Shown here: one piece after another, positions 18,345 to 26,863 of the stretch | Numbering within the stretch: the first letter of the stretch is position 1 | How the letters are laid out: the number at the start of each line of letters is the position of its first letter | DNA from: Actinocatenispora sp963805605 | GTDB taxonomy: Bacteria; Actinomycetota; Actinomycetes; Mycobacteriales; Micromonosporaceae | Assembly (NCBI GenBank): GCA_963805605.1 | Contig: CAWDUX010000002.1 | Span: 310,001 to 374,000 of the forward strand | Direction: 5' to 3' | DNA length: 64,000 nucleotides | Translations under genes and position numbers: made by a program | The notes under the pieces: model-generated | Databases searched by the model: none | What the model was told of the DNA's origin: nothing | The model's input: the letters and a program-made list of their open reading frames with translations, nothing else

Positions 18345-19631
18345 TCAGCCGTTCTTGACGCGGATCGTCTTGACCGACCGTACGTTGGTCAGCTCGGCGT
18401 CCACATTGGAGGTGTCGCGGCGCAGTCGGACCGTACCGGTGGGGGCGTCCACCACGTCGACCACCCGACTCAGCAGCTTGGCAGTCTGCTCGTGCCCGGA
18501 CTCGTTCGCAAGTTGTACGGCGCGGCCCAGCTTGGCCGTCGCGGTGCCCTCGTCCCCGGACTCCCGGGCGGCCAGGCCCTCCTGGATCGCCGACGCCAGT
18601 TCGGCCTGACCGGTGTAGTGCGCCACCCGTGCGTTGATCTTGGTCGACAGAGCTTCGTCCTCCGTCCAGTTGGCCAGCACCAGCGACTGGGCCAGGACCT
18701 CGTCACCGTCGACCAGACTGACCCGGGCCGCGAGCCGTTCCTCGCCGACCGCGCCGGGCGGAACCTCCACCGACACGTGGTAGTCCCGACTCTCCTCGCC
18801 CCAAGCGCCGGTCGGATACTCGCCAATTCGTGCACTGAGTTCGGTGCGACGGTGGGTCAGGTCCTCCACTTGCGGGAATACCTGCTTGACGAACCGCACC
18901 GTCGAGTTCACCGGGGTCCACACGCGCAGCTTCACATCCGCTACGGCCTTACCCATCGCGGCTTCGGTCATCGCCCGGAACGCCGCCGGCAGTTCGGTCG
19001 GATCCTCCAGCCCGTCCGCGGTACCGAGCAGGGCGGAGGACACCGCACGCAGTTCGTCGGCCACCCAGTCCTGACCGACACCCCGGCTGTCACAGCTGAA
19101 CTTCCCCTCGCAGGAAGCCAGCACCTGCATCAGCTGGGTGTGGCTCTCGTGCTGGTTGCGGCCGTCGGTCAGCATGATGGCGTGCTTCACCGGGGCGGAG
19201 ACCTCGGCGAACAGCCGGTTGGCCAGGGTCAGCCATTCGCCGATCGCGGTGCCACCGTCCGGGCTGAGCCGGGACACCGCCTGCTTCGCCTCGGCCCGAC
19301 TCTGCGGTGACGCGGCCACCATCCCCATCCGCGGCGGGTACACCAACCGGGCGTCGCTGCGACCCGCCACGACCGCGAACAGCACCCCGTCGCGCAGGGT
19401 GTCGATCGCGACCCCGGTCGCCTTGATCGCCTCGATCATTCGGGTCCGCGGGTAGCCCATCGACCCGGAACAGTCGACCATGATGACCTCGGCCGCGGCG
19501 GTCGAGGCGTCGGTGGAGCGCAGTTCCCCGCCGGTCGCCGAGACGGTCACCACGGCATCCACCGTGCGGCCACCGGCGGCCAGGTACTCGTTCTGGTAGA
19601 CCTCGGCGGAAAATGTGGGCTGGCTGCTCAT
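18345..19631 (-). CDS. vWA-domain protein (TerY/MIDAS type)
   Basis: 428-residue cytoplasmic protein. Residues about 45-230 are a von Willebrand A domain with a complete metal-ion site: DCSGSMG at 53-59 (DxSxS), GGTAIGEW (the Thr) and MLTDGRNQHE (the Asp). The remaining half is beta-rich (DYHVSVEVPPGAVGEERLAARVSLV) and then helical. No signal peptide. It is 24 bases downstream of a PP2C gene and followed by the FHA gene. A vWA protein beside a PP2C and a Ser/Thr kinase is the composition of the TerY-P triad described for Ter-linked stress systems. Probable scaffold or Mg/Ca-dependent adaptor. Confidence 0.85.
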   Translation of the reverse strand: MSSQPTFSAEVYQNEYLAAGGRTVDAVVTVSATGGELRSTDASTAAAEVIMVDCSGSMGYPRTRMIEAIKATGVAIDTLRDGVLFAVVAGRSDARLVYPPRMGMVAASPQSRAEAKQAVSRLSPDGGTAIGEWLTLANRLFAEVSAPVKHAIMLTDGRNQHESHTQLMQVLASCEGKFSCDSRGVGQDWVADELRAVSSALLGTADGLEDPTELPAAFRAMTEAAMGKAVADVKLRVWTPVNSTVRFVKQVFPQVEDLTHRRTELSARIGEYPTGAWGEESRDYHVSVEVPPGAVGEERLAARVSLVDGDEVLAQSLVLANWTEDEALSTKINARVAHYTGQAELASAIQEGLAARESGDEGTATAKLGRAVQLANESGHEQTAKLLSRVVDVVDAPTGTVRLRRDTSNVDAELTNVRSVKTIRVKNG

Positions 19632-19655
19632 CGGGCTTCCCCTCGGGTGCGGTGG

Positions 19656-20744
19656 TCAGGGCTGCTGAGCCGGTGGTTGCGCGGGGTGCCCACCGCTCGT
19701 CGGTGACTCCGGTGGGAAGGGGACCACCACCACGGTGATGTTGTCGACCCCGCCCGCCTCCAGCGCGAGCCGTACGAGTTGCTGGGCGGTGGGCAGTGGT
19801 CGGTCCGCCAGGATGTCCGCGGCGAGTTCTGCCGGGCCGGGACGGTAGCGGGACAGCCCGTCGCTGCACACCACCAGCCGGCCGGGATGGCGGGGCGCGA
19901 TGGTCACGGTCTTGGCGGGCAGTTCGTCGGCATCCACCCCGATCCACCTGACCAGCGCGCCGGCCTGAGGGTTGGCGTGTGCCTCCGCCGGAGGTACGCC
20001 CGTCGAGATCAGCTCGGCCGCCAGTGAGTCGTCGGTGGTCAGGCAGGCCGGGGGCATCCGCACGGCGTCCGGGGTGGCATCCGCGGATGTGCGGTCGGGT
20101 ATCCAGTACGCCCGGCTGTCGCCGATCCAGCCGACCGTGATCGCCTCCGCGGTCACCACGGCGGCGACGTACGTGCAGCTCGGGGGGTTGCCGTTGTCCG
20201 GCCCGGAGACCGCGGCGACCGCACTACGGGCCGCCACCGCGGCGGCCTGGAGGGCACGTGCCGCAGGGATGCCGTCCGCGATCGCGGAACGTAGCGCCGG
20301 CATCGCCGTGTCCACTGCGGCGTGCGAAGCGGCGTCCCCCCGAGAGGACGAGGAGACCCCGTCGCAGACGATCGCCAGCGCCACCCCCGGCAGCGTGCCG
20401 ATGGCCATCGCGTCCTCGTTGCGCTGGTGACGGTGCCCGATGTCGGTGGACCCGGCCACGATCCCGAGGTCGAACGCCGAACGTTCCATGCTTGTGGGCC
20501 GCCGCTGGCCGCAACCGTCGCAGAAGCCTTCGACACTGAACGCGGCGCCGCCGCACGACGGGCAGCGCCCCGGACTCCAGGTCGAGGAGACCCAGTCCGG
20601 CGTCGGGCCGACCGGGGCAGCAGGTGGTGGCGTGCCGTCCCGCAGATACAGCCCGCAGTTGTCGCAGTACTGGAAGCTGCCGGGCAGCGACAGCCCGCAC
20701 CCGGGGCACTCGATGGTCGAGGTGGTCGCGCCGTGCGTTGCCAA
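19656..20744 (-). CDS. Zinc-ribbon plus PP2C Ser/Thr protein phosphatase
   Basis: 362 residues. Four CxxC pairs in the first 80 residues (Cys13/16, 27/30, 61/64, 75/78) form two zinc ribbons, including CDNCG and FCDGCGQ. Residues about 93-345 are a PP2C metal-dependent phosphatase: RNEDAMAIG, VCDGVSSSSRGD, GWIGDSRAYW, VVCSDGLSRY, GGVDNITVVVV supply the metal-binding Asp residues. No membrane segment, unlike PstP. The start is a TTG with GGAGG 6-7 bases upstream. It lies 17 bases after pknG, so kinase and phosphatase are co-expressed and probably oppose each other on the same substrates. Confidence 0.9.
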   Translation of the reverse strand: MATHGATTSTIECPGCGLSLPGSFQYCDNCGLYLRDGTPPPAAPVGPTPDWVSSTWSPGRCPSCGGAAFSVEGFCDGCGQRRPTSMERSAFDLGIVAGSTDIGHRHQRNEDAMAIGTLPGVALAIVCDGVSSSSRGDAASHAAVDTAMPALRSAIADGIPAARALQAAAVAARSAVAAVSGPDNGNPPSCTYVAAVVTAEAITVGWIGDSRAYWIPDRTSADATPDAVRMPPACLTTDDSLAAELISTGVPPAEAHANPQAGALVRWIGVDADELPAKTVTIAPRHPGRLVVCSDGLSRYRPGPAELAADILADRPLPTAQQLVRLALEAGGVDNITVVVVPFPPESPTSGGHPAQPPAQQP

Positions 20745-20761
20745 CGAAATCCTCCGTGCCG

Positions 20762-23221
20762 CTAGACGAGGGTCCTGGGCCGTACCGCGTTGGCGCGGTC
20801 AACCAGTGCGTACCGGGTCAGCGCATCGCGCTCCAGGGTGGCCAGCGCCCGGTAGGCCCGTTCCAGCCCCGACCGCAGACCACGCTCGGTCAACGGTTGG
20901 CCGAGCAACTGTCCCGTCCCGGACCGCGGTGCCGGTACCGGAAGGTTAGCCGGCCGATCGGGAGCATCCCTCGACACCGGTACGCCCAACCATTCCAGTG
21001 CGGCGGTGAACAGCTCCACCGCGAGTCGGGCCTGGCGGCCCGGGTCGAGCTTGAGACGGGTGAGCCGGGCCGACACGTCCAGTAGAGCGGATTCGCTCTG
21101 CGGCCCGGGCCGCTGGTCCAACAGGGCGCGGACCGCGGCGATCTGCGCCGGCACGTACTGGCTGGAACTGTCCGGTACCTCGTCCAGCACCCCGATGGCG
21201 GTGTCCCGGTCGTGTTGCCGGAGCAGCAGCCTGGCCAGCCCGAACGCGGCACTGACGTACCCGTGGTCGACCCGCCACACCCGGTGGTAGCGGGCGATCG
21301 CCAGGTCCACCTCGCCGGCGAGCTCGGCGGCCGCGGCCTCCGCCAACTGTGCGGCCGGTTCCCCGGGTAGCGCCGCAGCCAACGAGTCGAAGGCGGTGAG
21401 CGCGTCCCTGGGCTGGCCGGCCACCAGCGCGTGCAGCCCGCGATGCCAGTCGTAGCGCCAGTCGCGGTCGGTCAGCGTGGCCAGTTCGCCGCCGGCCGCG
21501 GTGCTGTCACCGGCCGCCAGCAGCGCCCGTACCAGCGCAAGCGTGACCTCCACACTGCGGGTCGGCGCGGCCCGCAGTGCGGTGATCTCCTCGGCCGGTT
21601 CTGCCGAGTTGACCGTGGCCAGCAGGGCGGCACCCGGGTCGGCCGGATCGACCAGCGGCACCGGCAGCGCGGCCGCTACCGCCGGCCCGGTCGGTCCGGC
21701 ATCGCCCGTCGTCTGCTCGTTCTCCGCCGACACAATGCCGGCCGAGGTACCGAAGGCCCTGCGTTCCGGCGTGAACAGCACCGAGAGCGAGGGTCGCGGC
21801 ACGCCGTCGGCCGCGGCGAGTACCTCCCGCAGTACGCCCAGTACCTGGTCGGCCATCTCCGCCGCGGAACCGAACCGGGACTGCGGAACAGGATGGGTGG
21901 CCCGGCGCAGCAACCGGTGGAACGACGGTTCGCGGACGAACAGTTCGACATCCTCCGGCGCGGGCAGCCGGTCAGCGTAGCGGGTGGAGAAACCGGAGAA
22001 CTGGAAGCTGAGTACGGCCAGTGTCCGACCGACCGTGTACAGGTCGGAGACCACCGTCGGCCCGTGCGTGGCGACATCCGGCGCCTGGTAGCCGGGAGTG
22101 CCGTAGATCGCGCCGGTCGGATCGTCGATCCGGCGCACCGCGCCCAGGTCGATCAGTTTGAGCTGCTCCTCGGCCTGGATCACGTTGTCCGGCTTGAAGT
22201 CGCAGAACACCACACCGCGGTCGTGCAGGTAGCCCAGGGCCGGCAGAACTTCCAGCCCGTACGCGAGGACCTGCGGTAACGGTAGCGGTTCCCGTTGACC
22301 GGTGGACCCCCGGTGCGAGATTGCCAGTTCCTTCAGCGACTGGCCGCCCACGTACTCCATCACGATGTAGCCGACCAGTTCGCCGGTCTTCGGGTCCGGG
22401 TGCCGGGCGAAGTCGTGGATGTTGACGATGTTCGGGTGGTCCACCTCGACCAGGAAGCGGCGCTCGGCCACCGCGGATTCCATCGCGTCCGGGTCACCGG
22501 TGTTGATCAGCCCCTTGAGCACCACCCAGCGGTCCGCGCCGCCCTCGCTGACGTTGCGGTCCCGGGCAAGGTAGATCCAGCCCAGGCCGCCGTAGGCCAG
22601 GCAGCCGAGCACCTCGTACCGGTGGTCGACCAGGTCGCCGGCCTTCAGCGTGGGCAGGAACAGGAAGGGCGTACCGCAGTGCGGGCAGAACCCCTCCGCC
22701 CGGCCGGGCGCGCCGTCGCGTCCACGGCCGACCGGCTCGTCGCACTTGCCACAGTAGCGTCGCGACTCCGACACGACCGGATCGGCCATCACCGCGGTCG
22801 CGGCGTCGCGCAGCGGCACCGGCGGTATGTCCACCAGACCCGCGCCCAGCCGGCCCCGCGCCGCGGACCGGCTACGGGTGCTGCGGGTACCGGACCGCCC
22901 GGACGACGTGCTGCCCAGCCCGGCGCCGGTACGGGTGGACAGGCCACGGCTGGGCATCGCGCTGGTGGCGATGCTGGCACCGGCCGCCGCCCGGGCCTTG
23001 GCGCCGCATTCGTCGCAGTAGCCGTCGGGGCCGTAGTGCCCGACGCAGTCCGGCTGCTGGCAGGTGCCGTCGGTCGTGCCGGTGCGGGCGGCGGTGGCGG
23101 GTGGTGTGGCCGGCTTCACCGGCGCCTTGGCGCCGCATTCGTCGCAGTAGCCGTCGGGGCCGTAGTGCCCGACGCAGCTCGGCTGCTGGCAGGCCACCGT
23201 ACCGGCCGTGCTCGCGGTCAT
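20762..23221 (-). CDS. pknG: Serine/threonine protein kinase PknG
   Basis: 819-residue soluble kinase. Two N-terminal zinc-ribbon repeats (residues 11-33 and 54-76) are followed by a linker. A rubredoxin-like module (CGKC 157-160, CPHC 179-182) precedes the kinase domain at about 200-470: GGLGWIYLARDR, catalytic Lys236 in VVLKGL, CDFKPDNV with Asp341, and IDLGAV replacing DFG as in mycobacterial PknG. A TPR region (VPLVDP, LPGEPAAQLAEAAAAELAG) runs to the C-terminus. In mycobacteria PknG phosphorylates GarA to control glutamate metabolism. The ATG overlaps the preceding stop. It differs from M. tuberculosis PknG mainly at the N-terminus, where duplicated zinc ribbons replace the disordered phosphorylated tail. 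Confidence 0.95.
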   Translation of the reverse strand: MTASTAGTVACQQPSCVGHYGPDGYCDECGAKAPVKPATPPATAARTGTTDGTCQQPDCVGHYGPDGYCDECGAKARAAAGASIATSAMPSRGLSTRTGAGLGSTSSGRSGTRSTRSRSAARGRLGAGLVDIPPVPLRDAATAVMADPVVSESRRYCGKCDEPVGRGRDGAPGRAEGFCPHCGTPFLFLPTLKAGDLVDHRYEVLGCLAYGGLGWIYLARDRNVSEGGADRWVVLKGLINTGDPDAMESAVAERRFLVEVDHPNIVNIHDFARHPDPKTGELVGYIVMEYVGGQSLKELAISHRGSTGQREPLPLPQVLAYGLEVLPALGYLHDRGVVFCDFKPDNVIQAEEQLKLIDLGAVRRIDDPTGAIYGTPGYQAPDVATHGPTVVSDLYTVGRTLAVLSFQFSGFSTRYADRLPAPEDVELFVREPSFHRLLRRATHPVPQSRFGSAAEMADQVLGVLREVLAAADGVPRPSLSVLFTPERRAFGTSAGIVSAENEQTTGDAGPTGPAVAAALPVPLVDPADPGAALLATVNSAEPAEEITALRAAPTRSVEVTLALVRALLAAGDSTAAGGELATLTDRDWRYDWHRGLHALVAGQPRDALTAFDSLAAALPGEPAAQLAEAAAAELAGEVDLAIARYHRVWRVDHGYVSAAFGLARLLLRQHDRDTAIGVLDEVPDSSSQYVPAQIAAVRALLDQRPGPQSESALLDVSARLTRLKLDPGRQARLAVELFTAALEWLGVPVSRDAPDRPANLPVPAPRSGTGQLLGQPLTERGLRSGLERAYRALATLERDALTRYALVDRANAVRPRTLV
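22995..23064. repeat. 70-bp direct repeat, copy in second zinc ribbon of pknG
   Basis: Matches 23124-23193 at 68 of 70 positions, exactly 129 bases (43 codons) away. The only difference changes Asp to Ser in CQQP(D/S)C. The near identity indicates recent duplication or gene conversion. Confidence 0.9.
23124..23193. repeat. 70-bp direct repeat, copy in first zinc ribbon of pknG
   Basis: Partner of 22995-23064. Encodes CQQPSCVGHYGPDGYCDECG near the PknG N-terminus. Confidence 0.9.
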
Positions 23222-24450
23222 CGTGACCCCTTCCTCGGGTTGGTCAGATCGGCCATGGCCTGTTGGTAGGCGAAGACCGCCCGGGTTGCGCCCGGCAGGT
23301 CGCAGGGCGCGGTGTACAGCAGTTGGTGCGCGACGTGGTAACGGCTGGTGAGGGCGGCGTCCTCGATGATGCCGATGCGGGCGGCCTTGGCCCGGTAGGC
23401 GTCCAATCGGCCGCGCAACTCGTCGCGGCGCTCGAGCAGCCCGGTCGCGGCCTCAGCCAGGGCGCCGGCGCGCTGCCGGGCCTGATGTGCGTCGCGCTCG
23501 GCGGCGCCGAAGCCGGCGGCCAGGGTCGCCCACGCCGCACCCGAGTAGAGCTGGTCGAGTTCGTCGAGGCGGCGCAGCAGGCCGGCTGCGGCGGTCGGTG
23601 CCGCTGGCAGGCCGGGGTCGGCGATCTTCACCTCGACCGTGGCATATGACTCTGCGGCGTCGCGCTCGGCGTCCGCGACGTCGGTCAGCAGCGCGGCGAG
23701 CCGGGCCCGGTGCTGCGGGTACTCGGTGCGCAGCGCGGCCATCCCAGCGAGCTGGGACCGGGCGGTGGCAAGCTCGGCGGCCAGCGTGTCGAACGAGGCC
23801 TGGACGGACGCGTCGAGTACCCCGCCCGGAGCGTCCCGCAGCGGATCGGTGAGCGCGGTGGAGCGCAGTTGGGTCAGGGCGTCGGCCAGCGGCGCCACGG
23901 CGTCACCGGTCGGGCCGGAGCTGTCCGGACCGGCCAGGGCCCGCAACTCGTACAGCGTGTCGGTCAACGGCACCAGCGCCGAGGTCAGCGCGGTCACCGA
24001 GGTCTGCACTTCGGTGAACTCCGTCAGCAGACGGCTGCTGTCGGCGGCCAGCCGGGTCAGCAGATCAGCCAACCCGAGGCGGCGTACCGGCGGTGCGCCG
24101 GTGCCGTCCGCCGGTAGGTCGGCCGCATCGAACCCGACGATCGGCTCATGCAGCAGGGCGGTCAGCTCGACCAGGTCGTCGTCGGAGGGCCTTGTTCGAC
24201 GGGCCCGCACCTCGCGGGCCGCCTCCAGCAGGTCCCCGGCAACGGTGAAGTGCGCCCAGGCCAGCTCCAGCCGCTGCTGCAGCTGCTCCCATCGGGCCAG
24301 GGTGGTGCCCCGGGCCGTACCGCCGCGCAGAAAGCTCTGCGCGGGATGCGAGTCCAGCGCGTACATGGTGGTGGCGGCCCGGTCACGCGCGTCGCTCAGC
24401 TCGGCGAGGACACGCTCGGCCTGATCACGCGGTAGAGGTGCGCCGGCCAT
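23218..24450 (-). CDS. Unrecognised helical protein of the pknG operon
   Basis: 410-residue Ala/Leu-rich protein predicted almost entirely helical and likely coiled-coil (LARWEQLQQRLELAWAHF, LAAELATARSQLAGMAALR, ARQRAGALAEAATGLLERR). No signal peptide, membrane helix or zinc motif. The ATG at 24450 is 2 bases after the glnH stop; upstream frame residues overlap glnH and are ignored. Its stop overlaps the pknG start (ATGA). I do not recognise a family. Its fixed place between the sensor (GlnX/GlnH) and the kinase, with coupling on both sides, suggests a link that connects GlnX to PknG or a scaffold for the complex. M. tuberculosis has no gene at this position. Confidence 0.8.
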   Translation of the reverse strand: MAGAPLPRDQAERVLAELSDARDRAATTMYALDSHPAQSFLRGGTARGTTLARWEQLQQRLELAWAHFTVAGDLLEAAREVRARRTRPSDDDLVELTALLHEPIVGFDAADLPADGTGAPPVRRLGLADLLTRLAADSSRLLTEFTEVQTSVTALTSALVPLTDTLYELRALAGPDSSGPTGDAVAPLADALTQLRSTALTDPLRDAPGGVLDASVQASFDTLAAELATARSQLAGMAALRTEYPQHRARLAALLTDVADAERDAAESYATVEVKIADPGLPAAPTAAAGLLRRLDELDQLYSGAAWATLAAGFGAAERDAHQARQRAGALAEAATGLLERRDELRGRLDAYRAKAARIGIIEDAALTSRYHVAHQLLYTAPCDLPGATRAVFAYQQAMADLTNPRKGSR

Positions 24451-24452
24451 GC

Positions 24453-25544
24453 TCAGTCCCGGTACTGGGCGGCCGGCGGTGTGGGCGCCGGTCCGAGTAC
24501 GGTCAGCCACCGGTCGTAGATGTCGGCCCAGGTGCCGTCGGAGCGGATCTTGGCGAGTACGCCGTTGACGAACCGGACCAGGTCCACGTCACCGGAGTTC
24601 GCGGCGATGCCGTACGGCTCGCTGGTGAAGCGCGGTCCGACCACCTTGGTGTTGGGGTCCTGCTTGGCCAGCCCGGCGAGGATGGCGTTGTCCGTGGAGA
24701 TCGCGGCGACCTGTCGTTGCTGGAGCATGACCAGGCAGTCGGTCCAGTCGTCGACCGCCACCGGTCGGGGGTGCGCGCCGTCGGCGGCGATGGCCCGGAT
24801 CGAGGTGGACCCCTTGGCGGCACACACCTTCTTCCCGCCCAGGTCGGACAGGCTCTGCACCGTCGAGTCCTTCAGCACCAGTACGCGTTGGCCGGCGTCG
24901 AAGTAGTCGGTGGAGAACGCCACCTGCTGCCAGCGTTCGCAGTTGATCGTCATCACGTCGGCGACCAGGTCGACCTCGTGCTTCTGCAGCACCGGGATCC
25001 GATCGGCCGAGGTGATCGTCTTGTACTGGATCCGGTCCGGCTCACCGAAGATGGCCCGGGAGACCTCCCGCAGCATGTCCACGTCGAAGCCCTGGATCCG
25101 GTTGCTGGCCGGGTCACGGAAGCTGAACAGGTAGGTGTTCTGGTCCACGCCGACCACCAGACGTCCACGCCGGGCGATGCGAGCCATGGCGGATCCGGCC
25201 GGCATCCGGCCCGCTGCCGGCAGCGATCCCGGTCGGTAGCTGCGCAACGGGTGGCAGGAGTTGTCGGCACCGGGCCCGGCAGCAGGGATCACCGCGGGAT
25301 CCTGTACGCCCGCCGGGCGCGGTGGCCCGGCGGACTGCGAGGTGTGCGGTAGCGCGGTGCTGCCGCAACCAGCGGCCACTGCCACCAGGGCCACCGCGAT
25401 CAGACCGGTCAGTGCCGTGCGGACCCGTCGCATACCCGATCCATGCCTCTCCGCCGGTGGAACCGGTCGATGTCCGCCTGCCGGTGGAACCGGTCGATTC
25501 CCGCCCGCCGGCGTCGGTGGCTGTCGTCTGTGCGCCGGTGTCAC
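24453..25544 (-). CDS. glnH: Extracytoplasmic amino-acid-binding lipoprotein GlnH
   Basis: Solute-binding protein that, in mycobacteria, senses aspartate/glutamate and signals through GlnX to PknG. Recognisable blocks are GRLVVGVDQNTYLFSFRDP, GFDVDMLREVSRAIFG, TDCLVMLQQRQVAAISTDNA and the C-terminal DRWLTVLGPAPTPP. The lipoprotein signal (MRRVRTALTGLIAVALVAVAAGC) begins at an internal ATG at 25433. The longer frame used here starts at GTG 25544, overlapping the glnX stop (GTGA) with GGAG 5 bases upstream, and adds 37 Pro-rich residues containing two AGG(N/H)RPVPP repeats. Either start is possible. Membrane-anchored outside the cell. Confidence 0.88.
   Translation of the reverse strand: MTPAHRRQPPTPAGGNRPVPPAGGHRPVPPAERHGSGMRRVRTALTGLIAVALVAVAAGCGSTALPHTSQSAGPPRPAGVQDPAVIPAAGPGADNSCHPLRSYRPGSLPAAGRMPAGSAMARIARRGRLVVGVDQNTYLFSFRDPASNRIQGFDVDMLREVSRAIFGEPDRIQYKTITSADRIPVLQKHEVDLVADVMTINCERWQQVAFSTDYFDAGQRVLVLKDSTVQSLSDLGGKKVCAAKGSTSIRAIAADGAHPRPVAVDDWTDCLVMLQQRQVAAISTDNAILAGLAKQDPNTKVVGPRFTSEPYGIAANSGDVDLVRFVNGVLAKIRSDGTWADIYDRWLTVLGPAPTPPAAQYRD
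25453..25498. repeat. 27-bp tandem repeat at the glnH 5' end
   Basis: A 19-bp core (25453-25471 and 25480-25498) is repeated with a 27-bp period. On the minus strand it encodes the 9-residue unit AGG(N/H)RPVPP if the long glnH start is used; otherwise it lies in the leader. Confidence 0.7.
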
Positions 25545-26863
25545 CGGTACTCCGCCGCGCGTCGTTGGATGCCGAGGGACGCGGCCACGGCGGCCAGCGC
25601 GGCGAGCAGGCCGAGCCCGACCGTGGCGCCGGTCTGGGTGTTGCCGGCCCGGTCGGCCTGATCACCGAACCGGGTGTTGGCAGCCTCGATGGAGTGGTCG
25701 AGTCGGTTGTCGAGCCGGCCGAACGCGGTGCCTGCGGTGTCCGGGCCCGACCCGATGGCCATCTTCACCGCTTCCGGGTACCGGCCGCTCCCGTCGAGTT
25801 GACGGACCTTCCGGTGTGCGGACCGCCAGGTGGTCACGTCCCGTACGGCCGAGTCGAGCTCGGCGCGCAGTTGCGCGTCCGCGCCGTGACGGGCGGCGCC
25901 GAGCAGACCGCCGTGTCCGTCGGAGCCGATCAGTTGGACCATCCTGCGCTGGTAGTCGTGCTCGAACTCGGTGCCGTTGCCCCGGGCCACCAGGGTCAGC
26001 GACTCGTCCGCGCGTGCCTGCAGGGCCACCAGCCTGGTCTGTGCGAACACCCCCACCTGGGCTGAGCCGGTGTCGCGCCCGGTGCTGAGGTGACTGGCCA
26101 GGGCCGCCCAGGAGATGGTCAGCCAGAGCAGCGCGACCACGCCGGCGGCGGTTGCGGTCAACAGGCCGGTGTTGAACACCCGGTTGGTACGCCGGGTCAG
26201 ATAGCGCTGCGCCAGTATCAGTGCGGCGAGCAGTAGCAATGCGAGCGGGATGGTCAGCCACGGGAAGCCGGCGGCGCCATCCCGGTCGTCGGCGAGCCGC
26301 CCGGTCTCGGTGCGGTACAACTGTTTCGCGGCGGGCAGCAACTTGTCGCGCATCAGCCCGGAGGCCTCCCGCAGGTAGGCGGCGCCGAGCGGCAGGCCCT
26401 GCCGGTTGTACACCCGGGCGGTCTCCACCAGGCCGGTGTAGACGGGAAGCTGGGTGGACAACTGGGTGACGGCCCCGGTGTCGGCGCCACCGGAGCCGGC
26501 GGCGGTCGCCAGTGCCCGGGACGCCGCGGTGATGTCCTGCTGGTATCGCCGGCTCAGCGTCGGTGGTTCGATGCCGCCCTGCAGGAACGCGCTGGCGGCG
26601 GTGGCGTCGGCGTCCGAGAGTGCCCGGTAGAGCTGCTGGGCCTGCACGGTGAGCGGGCCGCTGCGGGTCCGTACGTCGTCGACGAGTCCGGCGCGCTGCT
26701 GGACGCCGACCACGGCGGAGACGCCGAACGCCATCGCGAGCAGGATCGTCAGTGCGGTCAACGCGCTGAGCCGGCCCGGCGTGCTGCGGGCATGGGCGGA
26801 GAGTCTGGCCTGGACCGGAGCCAGTCGGGCGCGTCCCGGGCGATGGGTCACCACGACACTCAT
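25541..26863 (-). CDS. glnX: Transmembrane signal transducer GlnX
   Basis: 440-residue membrane protein, first gene of the pknG operon. Helix 1 at about 33-55 (LSALTALTILLAMAFGVSAVVG) follows a basic cytoplasmic head; an extracytoplasmic helical domain of about 140 residues follows. Helices are also predicted near 200-220, 230-255 and at the C-terminus (GATVGLGLLAALAAVAASLG), with a second helical external domain between the last two. This matches the four-helix GlnX of the GlnH-GlnX-PknG pathway in mycobacteria and corynebacteria. ATG start; the promoter must lie in 26864-27160. Confidence 0.88.
   Translation of the reverse strand: MSVVVTHRPGRARLAPVQARLSAHARSTPGRLSALTALTILLAMAFGVSAVVGVQQRAGLVDDVRTRSGPLTVQAQQLYRALSDADATAASAFLQGGIEPPTLSRRYQQDITAASRALATAAGSGGADTGAVTQLSTQLPVYTGLVETARVYNRQGLPLGAAYLREASGLMRDKLLPAAKQLYRTETGRLADDRDGAAGFPWLTIPLALLLLAALILAQRYLTRRTNRVFNTGLLTATAAGVVALLWLTISWAALASHLSTGRDTGSAQVGVFAQTRLVALQARADESLTLVARGNGTEFEHDYQRRMVQLIGSDGHGGLLGAARHGADAQLRAELDSAVRDVTTWRSAHRKVRQLDGSGRYPEAVKMAIGSGPDTAGTAFGRLDNRLDHSIEAANTRFGDQADRAGNTQTGATVGLGLLAALAAVAASLGIQRRAAEYR

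Noticed and set aside
17582..23221. Phage-defence island
   Set aside because: Kinase, PP2C, vWA and FHA occur in some defence systems, but close PknG identity with glnH and glnX points to metabolic signalling; there is no nuclease, helicase or toxin and no mobile element nearby.
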